From Brachycybe producta (lineage: Eukaryota; Arthropoda; Diplopoda; Playtdesmida; Andrognathidae), in assembly GCA_036925085.1 (NCBI GenBank), contig JAUPFP010000045.1, positions 558,001 to 622,000 on the forward strand: DNA of 64,000 bases. The letters are read 5' to 3'. Within the stretch, counting starts at the first letter, position 1. Every line of letters starts with the position of its first letter. Below are positions 29,983 through 40,105 of the stretch, in pieces. The notes under the pieces were generated by a model. The model saw nothing but the letters and a program-made list of their open reading frames with translations, had not been told where the DNA came from and made no database searches. Made by a program: the position numbers and the translations under genes.

Positions 29983-30452
29983 ACCTAACTGAATAAGCGC
30001 CAAATTGAACAAACGCCAAACTGAATAAGCGCCAAATGGAACAAACGCCAAACTGAATAAGCGCTTAATGGAACAAACGCCAAACTGAATAAGCGCTTAA
30101 TGGAACAAACGCCAAACTGAATAAGCGCCAAATTGAACAAACGCCAAACTGAATAAGCGCCAAATGGAACAAACGCCAAACTGAATAAGCGCTTAATGGA
30201 ACAAACGCCAAACTGAATAAGCGCTTAATGGAACAAACGCCAAACTGAATAAGCGCCAAATGGAACAAACGCCAAACTGAATAAGCGCCAAATGGAACAA
30301 ACGCCAAACTGAATAAGCGCCAAATGGAACAAACGCCAAACTGAATAAGCGCTTAATGGAGCAAACGCCAAACTGAATAAGCGCCAAATTGAACAAACGC
30401 CAAACTGAGAATAAGCGCCAAATTGAACAAACACCAAACTGAATAAAAGCCA
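29983..30452 (-). repeat. 16/32-bp tandem array with 128-bp higher-order repeat
   Basis: Two alternating 16-mers, GAACAAACGCCAAACT and GAATAAGCGCCAAATG (or GAATAAGCGCTTAATG), make a 32-bp unit, about 14 units. The variants (CCAAATT, CCAAATG, CTTAATG, CTTAATG) occur twice in that order, a 128-bp higher-order unit. No frame on the minus strand meets a stop, giving spurious MAFVPFGAYSVWRLF-type proteins. The same unit recurs at 43.19-43.57 kb. Confidence 0.95.
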
Positions 30453-30585
30453 AAAAAATTTGAGGGTTATTTCGGTTTGGCGTTTGTCGCCAGTCGCCTT
30501 GTTTCTTTACTCTATTATTATTATGATCTGGTTAACTCTGCATAAGTGAGAAGGTGCAAAGGTGAAAATGCAATCTAGTGACGTC

Positions 30586-30796
30586 ACAGGCATTTAAAAA
30601 TCGGGGAAAACACAAATTGGCTCCGCCCTGTTTATGACGACTGGCAACTTCTAATTGGTTTGTTGTGTGGTTCGACGTTGAAACGAGAGGAGCATGTGAC
30701 GTTAGACTACATACTACAACTAACCAATTAGAAGTTGCCGGTCGTCTTAAAAAGGGCGGAGTCAACTTCTGTTTTCCACGATTTCTAACTGCTTGT
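30586..30796 (-). repeat. MITE family A copy, TSD AGTGACGTC
   Basis: ACAGGCATTTAAAAATCGGG to CACGATTTCTAACTGCTTGT. AGTGACGTC flanks it at 30577-30585 and 30797-30805. Both arms carry a private GGAAAACA / TGTTTTCC change. Confidence 0.92.
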
Positions 30797-30805
30797 AGTG
30801 ACGTC

Positions 30806-31545
30806 AGATAATCTGAAAATGAATGAATGAGTTTAGAATGACCTTGTGATTATTGTTCCGCAAACAATGCAGTCTAAATCTGTCTTCACTTCGTTTCCGT
30901 AACTTTTTTCTTTTTTCACGAATGCAGTTTTTATAGTTAGCCAGAGCAATAAAGTCATTCCTAGGTTTGTGTATTCAAGTTGTACACAAAAACAGACCAG
31001 GAAAAAGAGGGACGACGACGTGATCGGTAAATGCTGACGATAAAATACGGCATATAATTATATTATTGAATTGCCCTCTGTCGCTAATGAGCGTTTATGA
31101 TAATAATGGGCGTTTTTCACTGGTTGTTTCTGAAAGCCTTTTTTTTTTTTAGAGAAGGATCTTCCGTAAATAAAACACATTGTTAATTTGTTTGGTCATT
31201 TGCATTTTGGAAGGATCAATTTGAATATTAGATAAGGTTGAAACACGGAAGTTAGTTTGTTGTTTTTTTGGTTGCTGGACTATTTATTATTATTTGATAT
31301 CTAAATTCTTTTATCTTTTCTAATTGAGAGCTTCTACAATTACAATTTTCTGTGTATTCTTTTGAATCCGTTTTTTTCTTCTTCTTCTTCTTCTGTTGAT
31401 TTCTTGTGTATCAATGTTAGCCATTTATGCAAATTAATTAATTAATATGCATTAGAAGAAATCAAAACAATTAATATTGCAGAAAATTGATCTACTTCTG
31501 CAGAAAACAAAAACATTCAGAAATCTGTTTGAAAAATGAAAGTAG
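30806..31545. other. No gene seen
   Basis: AT-rich with a TTC microsatellite (about 31378-31395) and TTAATTAATTAATAT. No repeat family recognised. Confidence 0.5.
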
Positions 31546-31805
31546 ATCATTTATTTTGTGCGTGTAGCGTTAGATGGCGCCACTAACCCTCCCACTTAAT
31601 TGCAGGTCGCTATTTCTACACGTGCTCCCTCTCTTCACTTATATTATGTTCTCGGTATAAGTTTGTTTGTAAGGTTGTTTTGGGCGCTTTTTAGAGCTAA
31701 AAGGAGGCTGCATTCTATTTCAAATGATTGGTGGCGAGTGGAGTTTGCCACTTTATGGCGGTTGCAGGCGCCATCTACCTTGCATTCACACAAGTAATTT
31801 ACTAT
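31546..31805. repeat. Family N repeat, copy 1
   Basis: ATCATTTATTTTGTGCGTGT, TTAGATGGCGCCACTAACCC, CTACACGTGCTCCCTCTCTT and CACTTATATTATGTTC recur at 62.84 kb. GCAGGCGCCATCTACCTTGC recurs inverted at 45.63 kb. Confidence 0.75.
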
Positions 31806-31837
31806 GGAGCCCTTTTAAGATGATGTTAAAGTTCAAA

Positions 31838-32650
31838 AAATACTTCGCACATTTTGGTTATTCTGTCTTTCAGGTGCAAAATGAAGAGAAACTGGAATGT
31901 TTTTAAAAAAAAAAATAAAACTAGAAGGGTGGTAGTTCAAATTGTTCAATGACTTAACAGTATTTTCATGTGGATATCTTTCAAAATAAGCTTTTTTTTA
32001 TTTTAGTTTGAAATTGACCTAACTTTAAGAAGACGATAAAGTTTATTTTGAAAGATTTCAACGTAAGAATACTCTTAAGTGTGATTGTACGGAGCCCTGT
32101 TGAGGACATTGAAATAAATAAATTAGACTCGGACTCTTTCAAAATCTCGACTTACTATGTCGAGATCTCGACTTACTATCTCGAGATCTCGGCTTACTAT
32201 CTCGAGATCTCGACTTACTATGTCGAGATCTCGACTTACTATCTCGAGATCTCGACTTATATTCTAGACTATTTAGTAAGTCGAGATCTCGAGATAGTAA
32301 GTCGAGATCTCGAGATAGTAAGTCGAGATTTTGAAAGAGTCCGAGTCTAATTTATTTATTTCAATGTCCTCAACAGGGCTCCGTATGATTGAGCTCTTAG
32401 ACGTTCTAGTTTTTAAAACAATTTCAACTTCCGCATAGGTCGGCTTCACACGAACCACTTTGTGGAGTTAACATAAAAAGTAGTCGTTTTAGCAAACCAT
32501 TGGTCACACAAGACAGCGTCACCGTTTTTTTATCCATCTATTTTCTAAAACACTTTCTTAGTTTCTCACAATTTTGCTCCTGAAAAAATGGAATAACCAG
32601 ATGAGAATCAGCTGTTTATAAATTTCTAAAATATCGTAGAAATTTGCAAA
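31838..32650. repeat. Family D element split by family F
   Basis: Left arm AAAACTAGAAGGGTGG and core to 32087, then, after the inserted F, the right arm TGAGCTCTTAGACGTTCTAG and the GAGAATCAGCTGTTTATAAA end. A short family K piece (CACACGAACCACTTTGTGG) lies at 32445. Confidence 0.75.
32088..32385. repeat. Family F palindrome with 21-bp internal repeats, TSD TGATTG
   Basis: TACGGAGCCCTGTTGAGGAC to GTCCTCAACAGGGCTCCGTA. After about 65 bp of unique arm, CTCGACTTACTATCTCGAG-type 21-bp units repeat about six times on the left and fewer, inverted, on the right. TGATTG lies on both sides (32082-32087 and 32386-32391), inside family D's TGATTGAGCT. Confidence 0.92.
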
Positions 32651-33660
32651 ACAAATTCATTAAATTTTTTTTAAACAAATTACAGATTTATTCGTTTTAT
32701 GATTTTATTTAAGATTTGATTTATTTTGAAAAAAAATGTTGATTTTCATATTTTCCAATAAAAAGAAGGTTGATTTGGAAAGAACTACAGACAACACTAA
32801 AACAATAAAGACAGAAGAAAAAAAAAATATAAGGCGTTTTGCGTGAAATTGGATAGAAGAGGGTCGAACGGTCACTGGCTTTGACCCCCACGGTGGTCAC
32901 GACCGTCGTCGTCGCCGCCGCCCTTATGTCTAGTTATGAGTCGTGTTTTTCTTGTTTTGTTCGCATGACTTGACTGAAATGCTAACTTGAGGTTTCAGGT
33001 CAACCGATTTTTTTTTCTCAATATTTTTGTTTACTTATGTTGAATACTTTTTGACTCGCCCTCTTTTTTATTATTAGAAAGGGAGAGATATAAGTTCGTT
33101 TCAGTCATTTATTATTATAACTGGACTGGAAAAGAGGTCAATTAAAATGATAACTGTCCTTTGATAATTCATAGGATCTCGTTATAAAATGTTTAATTTG
33201 AAATATGTTTTTTTCTTTCAACAATTTCCTGTTTTTTTTTTATAAAACCCCCTTTTTTATATAAAAAAATTAGGTTTTTATTTTTTTTTTCTGCATCCGA
33301 ACCGAGCGGAGCCTTAAACCGCAACAACAAATTGTGGTGGGGGGCGGGGAGAACAGATAAAATTATTACTAGGCAACGACAAATAGCTCGAAGGTTTCTT
33401 TTTATAATTAGTTATCAAGGGGTTTTTGATAACAGTAATTAGTTTCCATTCCAAAAAGAGAGAGAGCGAGAGAGCGTCACATTTTTGAGTCTGACCCTTT
33501 CTTTTCTCAAGGTCATTTGAATGCAATTTGCATTGACGGATCGATTCAATTGTTTTTTCCCCGTACTTAGAGAGGTTTGATTCCGATTGGTCATTGTCCC
33601 ATCGTAGATTATTTCGTTTCAAAGCCCAGATACTACTACTACCTTCATCGCTACAATTAT
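32651..33660. other. No gene seen
   Basis: AT-rich with poly-T tracts. CGTCGTCGTCGCCGCCG (about 32909) is a short CpG-rich patch. The 102-codon minus frame (33314-33622) has no recognised domain. Confidence 0.45.
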
Positions 33661-34085
33661 GCGGCAGTCACACTAGGCTGGTTTACAAGCTGCTGGTTGC
33701 TGCTGGCTGGTTGTAGCCAGCTAGCAGCATAGTCTGAACTGCTACCAGCAGCTGCTTTCACCAGCGGGCTAGTAATTTTAACAGCGGCTGGTGAAGTTGG
33801 ACATGTCCAACTTTAGCAGCTACCAGCTGGTCATGTGACTCCCTTCCTGCTGCTGCCATCTAGTGTGAAATTTTTGTTGCTAGTAGTGACACTAGTGGTA
33901 GTTGAAACTCCACTGCTTGGGTTGGTTGTTAGTTTGTGTTTTTTCAAGACGGTGATTGGATGACTTGCACTGCTAATACCAGCAGTGACTGGACAAGTGT
34001 GAACCCAAAGCAGCTGCTGCTTGCTGTTGCTACTAATAGCCAGCAGCAACCAGCGGCTTGTAAACCAGCCTAGTGTGACTGCCGC
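33661..34085 (-). repeat. Family C MITE, full copy
   Basis: GCGGCAGTCACACTAGGCTG to CAGCCTAGTGTGACTGCCGC, 425 bp, dense in GCTG/CAGC words and CAGCTG. The interior includes ACATGTCC and GGTGATTGGATGACTTGCAC. Three other copies run in the opposite sense. Confidence 0.92.
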
Positions 34086-34127
34086 TTTAGGTTTCGTAGT
34101 AATCAGGAAAAAAAACCACACTTTTAT

Positions 34128-34334
34128 ACAGGCAATTAGAAAACGGGATAAACAGAAGTTGGCTCCGCCCTTTTTATGACGACCGGCAACTTCTAATTGG
34201 TTGGTTATGTAGTCTGACGTCACATGCTCCGCCCTTTTTCAATGTCGAACCACACAACAAACCAATTAGAAGTTGCCGGTCGTCATAAAAAAGGCGGAGC
34301 CAACTTGTGTTTGTCCCGATTTCTAATTGCCAGT
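34128..34334 (+). repeat. MITE family A copy, TSD CACTTTTAT
   Basis: ACAGGCAATTAGAAAACGGG to CCGATTTCTAATTGCCAGT. CACTTTTAT flanks it at 34119-34127 and 34335-34343. The arms disagree at the tip (AACGGGATAAAC against GTTTGTCCCGAT). Confidence 0.95.
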
Positions 34335-34448
34335 CACTTTTATTACATTAATTTACTATTCTAGTTTTTAATAAACCGTTTCTGAAATATGAAAAAAAAG
34401 TCGAATTCCAGCCTATCAAGTTCAGAAAGCACCTCACAAATCTCCAGA

Positions 34449-34643
34449 TAGGCAAGTGTAGCCAGCACTAGCTTTTCGTTTGCCCCGCCCTTTTATGAGC
34501 ATCAGACCAAATATCAACCAATTAGAAATAGAAAAGGGCGGAGTATGTGACATCAGATCAAATAACAAACCAATTAGAAATTGATGACGCTTATAAAAGA
34601 TTGGAGCAAACGAAAAGCTTAATATGCTGGCTACACTTGCCAG
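34449..34643. repeat. MITE family B copy
   Basis: TAGGCAAGTGTAGCCAGCAC to ATGCTGGCTACACTTGCCAG. Mirror changes (GTAGCCAGC / GCTGGCTAC) distinguish it from other B copies. Confidence 0.88.
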
Positions 34644-34980
34644 TATTCTACAGGGGCTTCTTTCATAAAATTGCTTAGTCCAAGGACTATTCTAGGATTT
34701 TTTCAAAAGTTCACATGGAGCCTTATGTCGGTCTGCTGTGAGGCTACTTGTCCCAGCAACCTATCATTAAAGGTTATAATGGTTTTTTATAGGTGCTATT
34801 TGGGAATGACAAGAAAGAATAGGTTTATCGAATTCTGGTGGGAAGCGTTTTCTCAAACGCTTCCCAAAGTACCTGAAGCACTAAGTACAGTTAGCGCCCT
34901 CTATTGGACACTCAGTTTTGGCATGAAGTGCTCCATAGGAAAAGCTTTTAGTTGAGTTACCTCTGTATATTTATCTTGAG
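34644..34980. other. Unresolved, no clear gene
   Basis: A 94-codon + frame from 34671 has mixed composition and no domain. GAAGCGTTTTCTCAAACGCTTC (34842) is a short hairpin. Possibly an old repeat. Confidence 0.35.
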
Positions 34981-35163
34981 TAGGCAATTCAACTAAGGAA
35001 GGAACTACTCTTGAAAAGGAGTAGTTGGGCGTAGCCAGAAAAGTTCGTTCTGATTGGTTATTTAGGTTTGTTACGTGTTTGAGTCTGTTTGTTATTGGTC
35101 TGATGCTCATTAAAGGGCGGGGCTAACAGAATATTTCTAGTTGTGCACAACTAACTGCTTGTC
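34981..35163. repeat. Diverged family B element
   Basis: TAGGCAATTCAACTAAGG..., TTCTGATTGGTTATTTAGG, GGTCTGATGCTCATTAAAGG, GTGCACAACTAACTGCTTG. The B interior is recognisable but the ends are eroded. Confidence 0.55.
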
Positions 35164-35768
35164 TTGAAAGGCGGCAGGCACACCCTATGTGTTCCTGGAG
35201 AACTGACTCCTTTTTAGATTCGAATTACTTTGTCCGGAAGTGACTCTTATTGGTCCCGTTATATTTGACTCTATTGAATGAAAAAAAGGCATCAATCTTG
35301 TAGTCATCGTTATTGTTGTACACTTGAAATTTCAAACCTTTTTTTATTAAAAAAACAATATTGACTGACGGGTGAATAATAATAGAACTTCCGGTTGTTT
35401 GCGGAATTGTGTCGACGCCCTTTTTTTTCCGCCTATTTCAGGAGTGTTATTTGTCTTTTGTTTCTTTTTCTAAATATTTGTTTTAACGCCACCACCCCCA
35501 TTAGGTCTATTATGTTTAATTATTAATCAAGTTTGAAGTTAAAAAAAAAACGGTTGTTGTTTTTTCAATTCCAGTTTTCTTAATAATAATGAGTATTAAT
35601 GACAAATAAGTCATTTTGTTTAAACCTAACTTGAAAAGAAAAATACGGTTTTTTTAATGTCGTCTTAATTAATTACTGTTCAAAAGGAGTGAATTTAGGT
35701 TTTTTTTTGTTTTTGTGTTTTTACTTTATTATCTTCTTCTTGTTTTAAGTGTCGATTTCATTGTGACG
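35164..35768. other. No gene seen
   Basis: T-rich spacer with several poly-A/T runs. Confidence 0.5.
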
Positions 35769-35776
35769 GCTTTGAG

Positions 35777-35974
35777 ACAGTCAGTTGTGCTCAGCATTAG
35801 AATTTCTTTTCCTCCGCTCCTTTTAAGACTGTCATACCAAGTAACAAACCCAATTAGAAATTAAAAAGGGGCGGAGCATGTGACGTCAGACCAAGTAACA
35901 AACCAATTAGAAATTAATGTCTTTCATAAAAGGGCGGAGCAAAAGAAATTCTAATGCTGGGCATAATTTCCTTT
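35777..35974. repeat. MITE family B copy with GCTTTGAG duplication
   Basis: CAGTCAGTTGTGCTCAGCAT to ATGCTGGGCATAATTTCC. GCTTTGAG at 35769-35776 and 35975-35982 is an 8-bp (perhaps eroded 9-bp) target duplication, the best one for family B. Confidence 0.85.
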
Positions 35975-36044
35975 GCTTTGAGTGGATTGGTTTTGTGTCG
36001 AGCTACTCGTTCACAATCGAATCGGGACCCAGATCGCTTAAAGC

Positions 36045-36403
36045 AATCTCGAACTCTTGATTATTCTGTCTTTTATGTGCAATAAATGAAGAGAAATTTA
36101 AGTATGGTTTTAGAAACTAGAAGGGTAGCTCAATCACTTAAAGGGTATTTTCTTGTTATCTTTCAAAATAAATGTTTTATAAACAGAAAAATTAAAAAAA
36201 AAATCCTCTTGATTAAAGTTTTATCGTTTTCAAGCTCACATAAAAAGCTTATTTTGAAAGTTACCAATATGATGTATAAGTGATTGAGCTACCCTTCTAG
36301 TTTCTATAACACTTTTCTAGTTATTTTTTTTATAAATGGTGTTTCTGAAAGACAAAATAATAATCAGTGTTCAAAAATCAGCTGTTTTATAAACCATCTT
36401 AAC
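36045..36403. repeat. Family D element, complete
   Basis: CTCGAACTCTTGATTATTCT, left arm GGTTTTAGAAACTAGAAGGG, core, right arm GCTACCCTTCTAGTTTCTAT, end AAAATCAGCTGTTTTATAAA. Confidence 0.85.
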
Positions 36404-36489
36404 GCCTTCCTAAAAACTGGACTGGACTGATAACAGATCAGATTCGCGACCTCTTGTCAGTCCAGATCCCATCGTGAATGTGGCGGTAT

Positions 36490-36745
36490 CCTTTTCGGTC
36501 GAAATTATTTCGGTCGACAAGCCTCAGGGATTGGATTGGAGGCTAACAGTGACGTCAATAAAAAGTAATAGGGAGCGGGGAATGAAAGAGCTACCAAAAA
36601 AAAATATAACCCTTTCTCCCTAACCCTAACCCCTATCCTAACCTAACTATTTCGCTCCTCACCGCTCCCTATTACTTTTTATTGACGTCACTGTTAGCTT
36701 CCAATCCAATCCCTGAGGCTTGTCGACCGAAAAGGAACACACCGT
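36490..36745. repeat. Foldback element with telomere-like loop
   Basis: CGGTCGACAAGCCTCAGGGA, TTGGATTGGAGGCTAACAGT and GACGTCAATAAAAAGTAATA mirror a right arm ending CTTGTCGACCG (arms about 80 bp). The loop holds CCCTAACCCTAACCCC and CCTAACCTAAC. Confidence 0.85.
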
Positions 36746-37310
36746 GAATGTGTGGGGGGGGGGGCACCTTTAGCTTCCCCGAAGTTTTATTTTTGTTGAC
36801 ATAAAATGAAGCAGGAAATGAAATTGTAATTCAAATTATTTTTTTATAATTTTTCAAAGGTATATTATTATAGATTAATTACTATATAATTTGATTTTTT
36901 GTTCTCTCAGAGGTATATAAAAACGATTTGATCGCCCTCTGGTGTGTGTGTTTCACTCTTTTCCATCATTCAAACTCATAAAAATTCATCATTTTTTCGT
37001 TTGTCTGATCCTGAAATGCATATTTTTTTTTTTTTGGTGTATCTGACTCTTGTTTGCGCATTCGTTATTTATTCTTTGTTTTTTCTTTATATTTCTTTCA
37101 CCCCCTCAATTTTTCTGTTATGGTTTGAAATTACTATTGTTTTTCAATCAATATTCATTGTTTGTATAAATCGGCTTCAAAGAATAAAGGGAAAGGGGGG
37201 GGGGGGAGAGAAGAAGAAAGAATTTAAAGCTGAAAAACGTGTGTTTTTGTTTCTTGTTAAAATCACTAGTGGAGTGAATAAAAAGATGAATCGAGATGAT
37301 TGTTTTTCTA
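36746..37310. other. No gene seen; G runs
   Basis: Runs of about 10 G at 36758 and 37197 in T-rich sequence. The overlapping 133-codon + frame is low-complexity (F/L/I, then K) and is not credited. Confidence 0.5.
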
Positions 37311-37312
37311 CG

Positions 37313-37415
37313 GAGCCCTGTAAAGGACATGCGAGATTTTTTTAAAAAAAATCTCGACATTTCCAGTTTTTCCAGAATCTCGACATTTCGATTTTAGTCT
37401 CGACATTTCGACTTA
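37313..37415. repeat. Family F half element
   Basis: TACGGAGCCCTGTAAAGGAC followed by ATCTCGACATTTC units. The other terminus is absent and family C begins immediately after. Confidence 0.75.
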
Positions 37416-37420
37416 AAAGC

Positions 37421-37847
37421 GGCATTCACACTAGGCTGGTTTACAAGCTGCTGGTTGCTGCAGTCTATTAGTAGCAACAGCAAGCAGCAGCTGCTTTGGG
37501 TTCACACTTGTCCAGTCACTGCTGGTATTAGCAGTGCAAGTCATCCAATCACCGTCTTGCAAAAACACAAACTAACAACAACCAACCCAAGCAGTGGAGT
37601 TTCAACTACCACTAGTGCCACTACTAGCAACAAAAAGTTCACACTAGATGGCAGCAACAGGAAGGGAGTCACATGACCAGCTGGTAGCTGCTAAAGTTGG
37701 ACATGTCCAACTTCACCAGCCGCTGTTAAAATCACTGGCATGCTGGAGAAAGCAGCTGCTAGTCGAAGTTCAGACTATGCTGCTAGAGCGCTACAACCAG
37801 CCAGCAGCAACCAGCGGCTGGGAAACCAGCCTAGTGTGACTGCGGCA
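37421..37847 (+). repeat. Family C MITE copy
   Basis: GCGGCATTCACACTAGGCTG to CCAGCCTAGTGTGACTGCGG. It has a short deletion in the left end (GGTTGCTGCAGTCTATTAGTAG) compared with the 33.66-kb copy. Confidence 0.9.
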
Positions 37848-38481
37848 TAAAAATGAAGTTATTTCAGCGCGGGAGTTGCCAGTCCAGTAAAGTAATAGCC
37901 TAAGGTCTGTGGATGTAATTCATATTTTGAACTGACAACATGAGTGTGAAAAATGATAAAATATTCTCAAAATTCAGAGCGGAATGAAGATGTTCCATTT
38001 AGCTGTTCGAGTTGGCCAAATGCCCCCTCCCCTCCCTTCAAAATTATCACCATGTTCAAAACAGTTTTGAACTATGGTGGCCTCTTTTCTGTTGACATTA
38101 TTTGCACCTTTTTAGTAAAGCTCAACATCGTCGTCGTGTTCTGGATGAAATAATAAATAAAGGTGTGAAACAAGGTGGAAAAAAATGGAGAATGATGATG
38201 TCAACGGTAATATTTGTAAAATAATAAATACAAGAACAGCAACTCATAAAAATTTCCATTGTTGACTTGTGTTTGTGATGCAATTTGAGTCAAAATGTAC
38301 AATAATTGTTTTTATTGTACAGATTGGAATGCGGATTATATGATGAGTTTTTTCTCTCCTAATTCAAAGTTGGGGTTGCAATTAGTCTTGTAATAATTAG
38401 GTATTAAAATAAAGTGATTCCAGTTTTAATGTTTTCAGACTAAATCTGAGCTCTTAACAACCAAATGTTAACAGTGTTACT
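37848..38481. other. No gene seen
   Basis: Ordinary AT-rich spacer; short frames only. Confidence 0.5.
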
Positions 38482-38490
38482 TGTATAATG

Positions 38491-38706
38491 ACAAGCAATT
38501 AGAAATCGTTGACAAACAGAAGTTGGCTCCGCCCTTTTTATGACGACCGGCAATTTCTAATTGGTTTGTTGTGTGGTTCGACGTTGAAAAGAGCGGAGCA
38601 TTGTGACGTCAGACTACATAACCAACCAATTAGAAGTTGACCGGTCGTCGGCATAAAAAGAGGGTGGAGCCAACTTCTTCTGTTTGTCCCGATTTCTAAT
38701 TGCCTG
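38491..38706 (-). repeat. MITE family A copy
   Basis: ACAAGCAATTAGAAATCG to CCGATTTCTAATTGCCTG, with small insertions (GGTCGTCGGCATAAAAAGAG). TGTATAATG (38482) and TATATAATG (38707) differ at one base. Confidence 0.88.
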
Positions 38707-38715
38707 TATATAATG

Positions 38716-39147
38716 TACATTTATTTATTATTAGGTGAAGAAGGAAGTGGGTGGGTCACCATATTTGTATAAAGTATATACTTGTTGTATTTGTAATAAT
38801 GCTAATTGGGGGGGGGTCCTTCTGAAACAAGGAGAATACACATGCTAGGCTCTACATATACATTTTTTTCTTTCTAAAATCGTTTGTGTGTTACATACGT
38901 GTCAATTATGGATTAGTTACGCACATTACTTATTCGGATTTACATTCTTCGAAATTACAAGGACTTAAAAAGGTATTATCTTCAGTTGGATGTTGGACAT
39001 CGAAAGGAGCGCCATCTGTGTTCAGTTGTAAATTAACTTGTAAGTAGTTGTCAAACTAAGGCTCGAATTCAAGAAGAAATTGACACTTTTCTGAAAATTA
39101 GGCTTGAATTTCATTGTTAGACATCTTCTAGAAAAAGTCATTTTAAG
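38716..39147. other. No gene seen
   Basis: Spacer leading into the satellite. The first irregular TTAGAAAGTAGAAGAG word is at about 39150. Confidence 0.5.
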
Positions 39148-40105
39148 AAATTGAACTGCGTTAGAAAGTAGAAGAGTAACACTAAGCGCGTTAGAAAGTA
39201 GAAGAGCAAATAAAGTGCGTTAGAAAGTAGAAGAGTAAGACATTTAAGCGTGTTAGAAAGTAGAAGAGTGAGACATTTAAGCGCGTTAGAAAGTAGAAGA
39301 GTAAGACATTTAAGCGCGTTAGAAAGTAGAAGAGTAAGACATTTAAGCGCGTTAGAAAGTAGAAGAGTAAGACATTTAAGTGCGTTAGAAAGTAGAAGAG
39401 TAAGACAAATAAAGCGCGTTAGAAAGTAGAAGAGTAAGACAAATAAAGTGCGTTAGAAAGTAGAAGAGTAAGACATTTAAGCGCGTTAGAAAGTAGAAGA
39501 GTAAGACATTTAAGCGCGTTAGAAAGTAGAAGAGTAAGACATTTAAGTGTGTTAGAAAGTAGAAGAGTAAGACATTTAAGTGTGTTAGAAAGTAGAAGAG
39601 TAAGACATTTAAGTGTGTTAGAAAGTAGAAGAGTAAGACATTTAAGTGCGTTAGAAAGTAGAAGAGTAAGACAAATAAAGCGCGTTAGAAAGTAGAAGAG
39701 TAAGACATTTAAGCGCGTTAGAAAGTAGAAGAGTAAGACATTTAAGCGCGTTAGAAAGTAGAAGAGTAAGACATTTAAGCGCGTTAGAAAGTAGAAGAGT
39801 GAGACATTTAAGCGCGTTAGAAAGTAGAAGAGTGAGACATTTAAGCGCGTTAGAAAGTAGAAGAGTGAGACATTTAAGCGCGTTAGAAAGTAGAAGAGTA
39901 AGACATTTGTGTGTTAGAAAGTAGAAGAGTAAGACAAAGTGCGTTAGAAAGTAGAAGAGTGAGACATTTAAGCGCGTTAGAAAGTAGAAGAGTGAGACAT
40001 TTAAGCGCGTTAGAAAGTAGAAGAGTAAGACATTTGTGTGTTAGAAAGTAGAAGAGTAAGACAAAGTGCGTTAGAAAGTAGAAGAGTAAGACATTTAAGT
40101 GTTAT
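39148..40105 (+). repeat. 33-bp satellite array
   Basis: Unit GCGTTAGAAAGTAGAAGAG-TAAGACATTTAAGC, about 29 copies over 950 bp. Local variants are GTGTT/GCGTT, GTGAGACA/GTAAGACA, and shorter units with AAATAAAG or lacking ATTTAAG. The core TTAGAAAGTAGAAG resembles the family D arm TTAGAAACTAGAAG, so the array probably grew from a D fragment (inference). No spacer diversity, so it is not CRISPR-like. Confidence 0.95.

Noticed and set aside
29985..30453. Several overlapping minus-strand open frames (MAFVPFGAYSVWRLF type)
   Set aside because: All arise from the 16-bp tandem repeat, which has no stop in any minus-strand frame; no gene-like start, domain or splice context.
33831..34223. 130-codon minus frame across families C and A
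   Set aside because: It runs through two transposable elements; similar frames recur only where those elements recur (37455-37676, 48177-48437).
36944..37345. 133-codon + frame
   Set aside because: Extremely F/L/I-rich then K-rich, ending in a family F element; compositional.
39148..40105. CRISPR-like direct repeats
   Set aside because: Repeats are contiguous, without unique spacers of constant length, in a eukaryotic context. It is a satellite.
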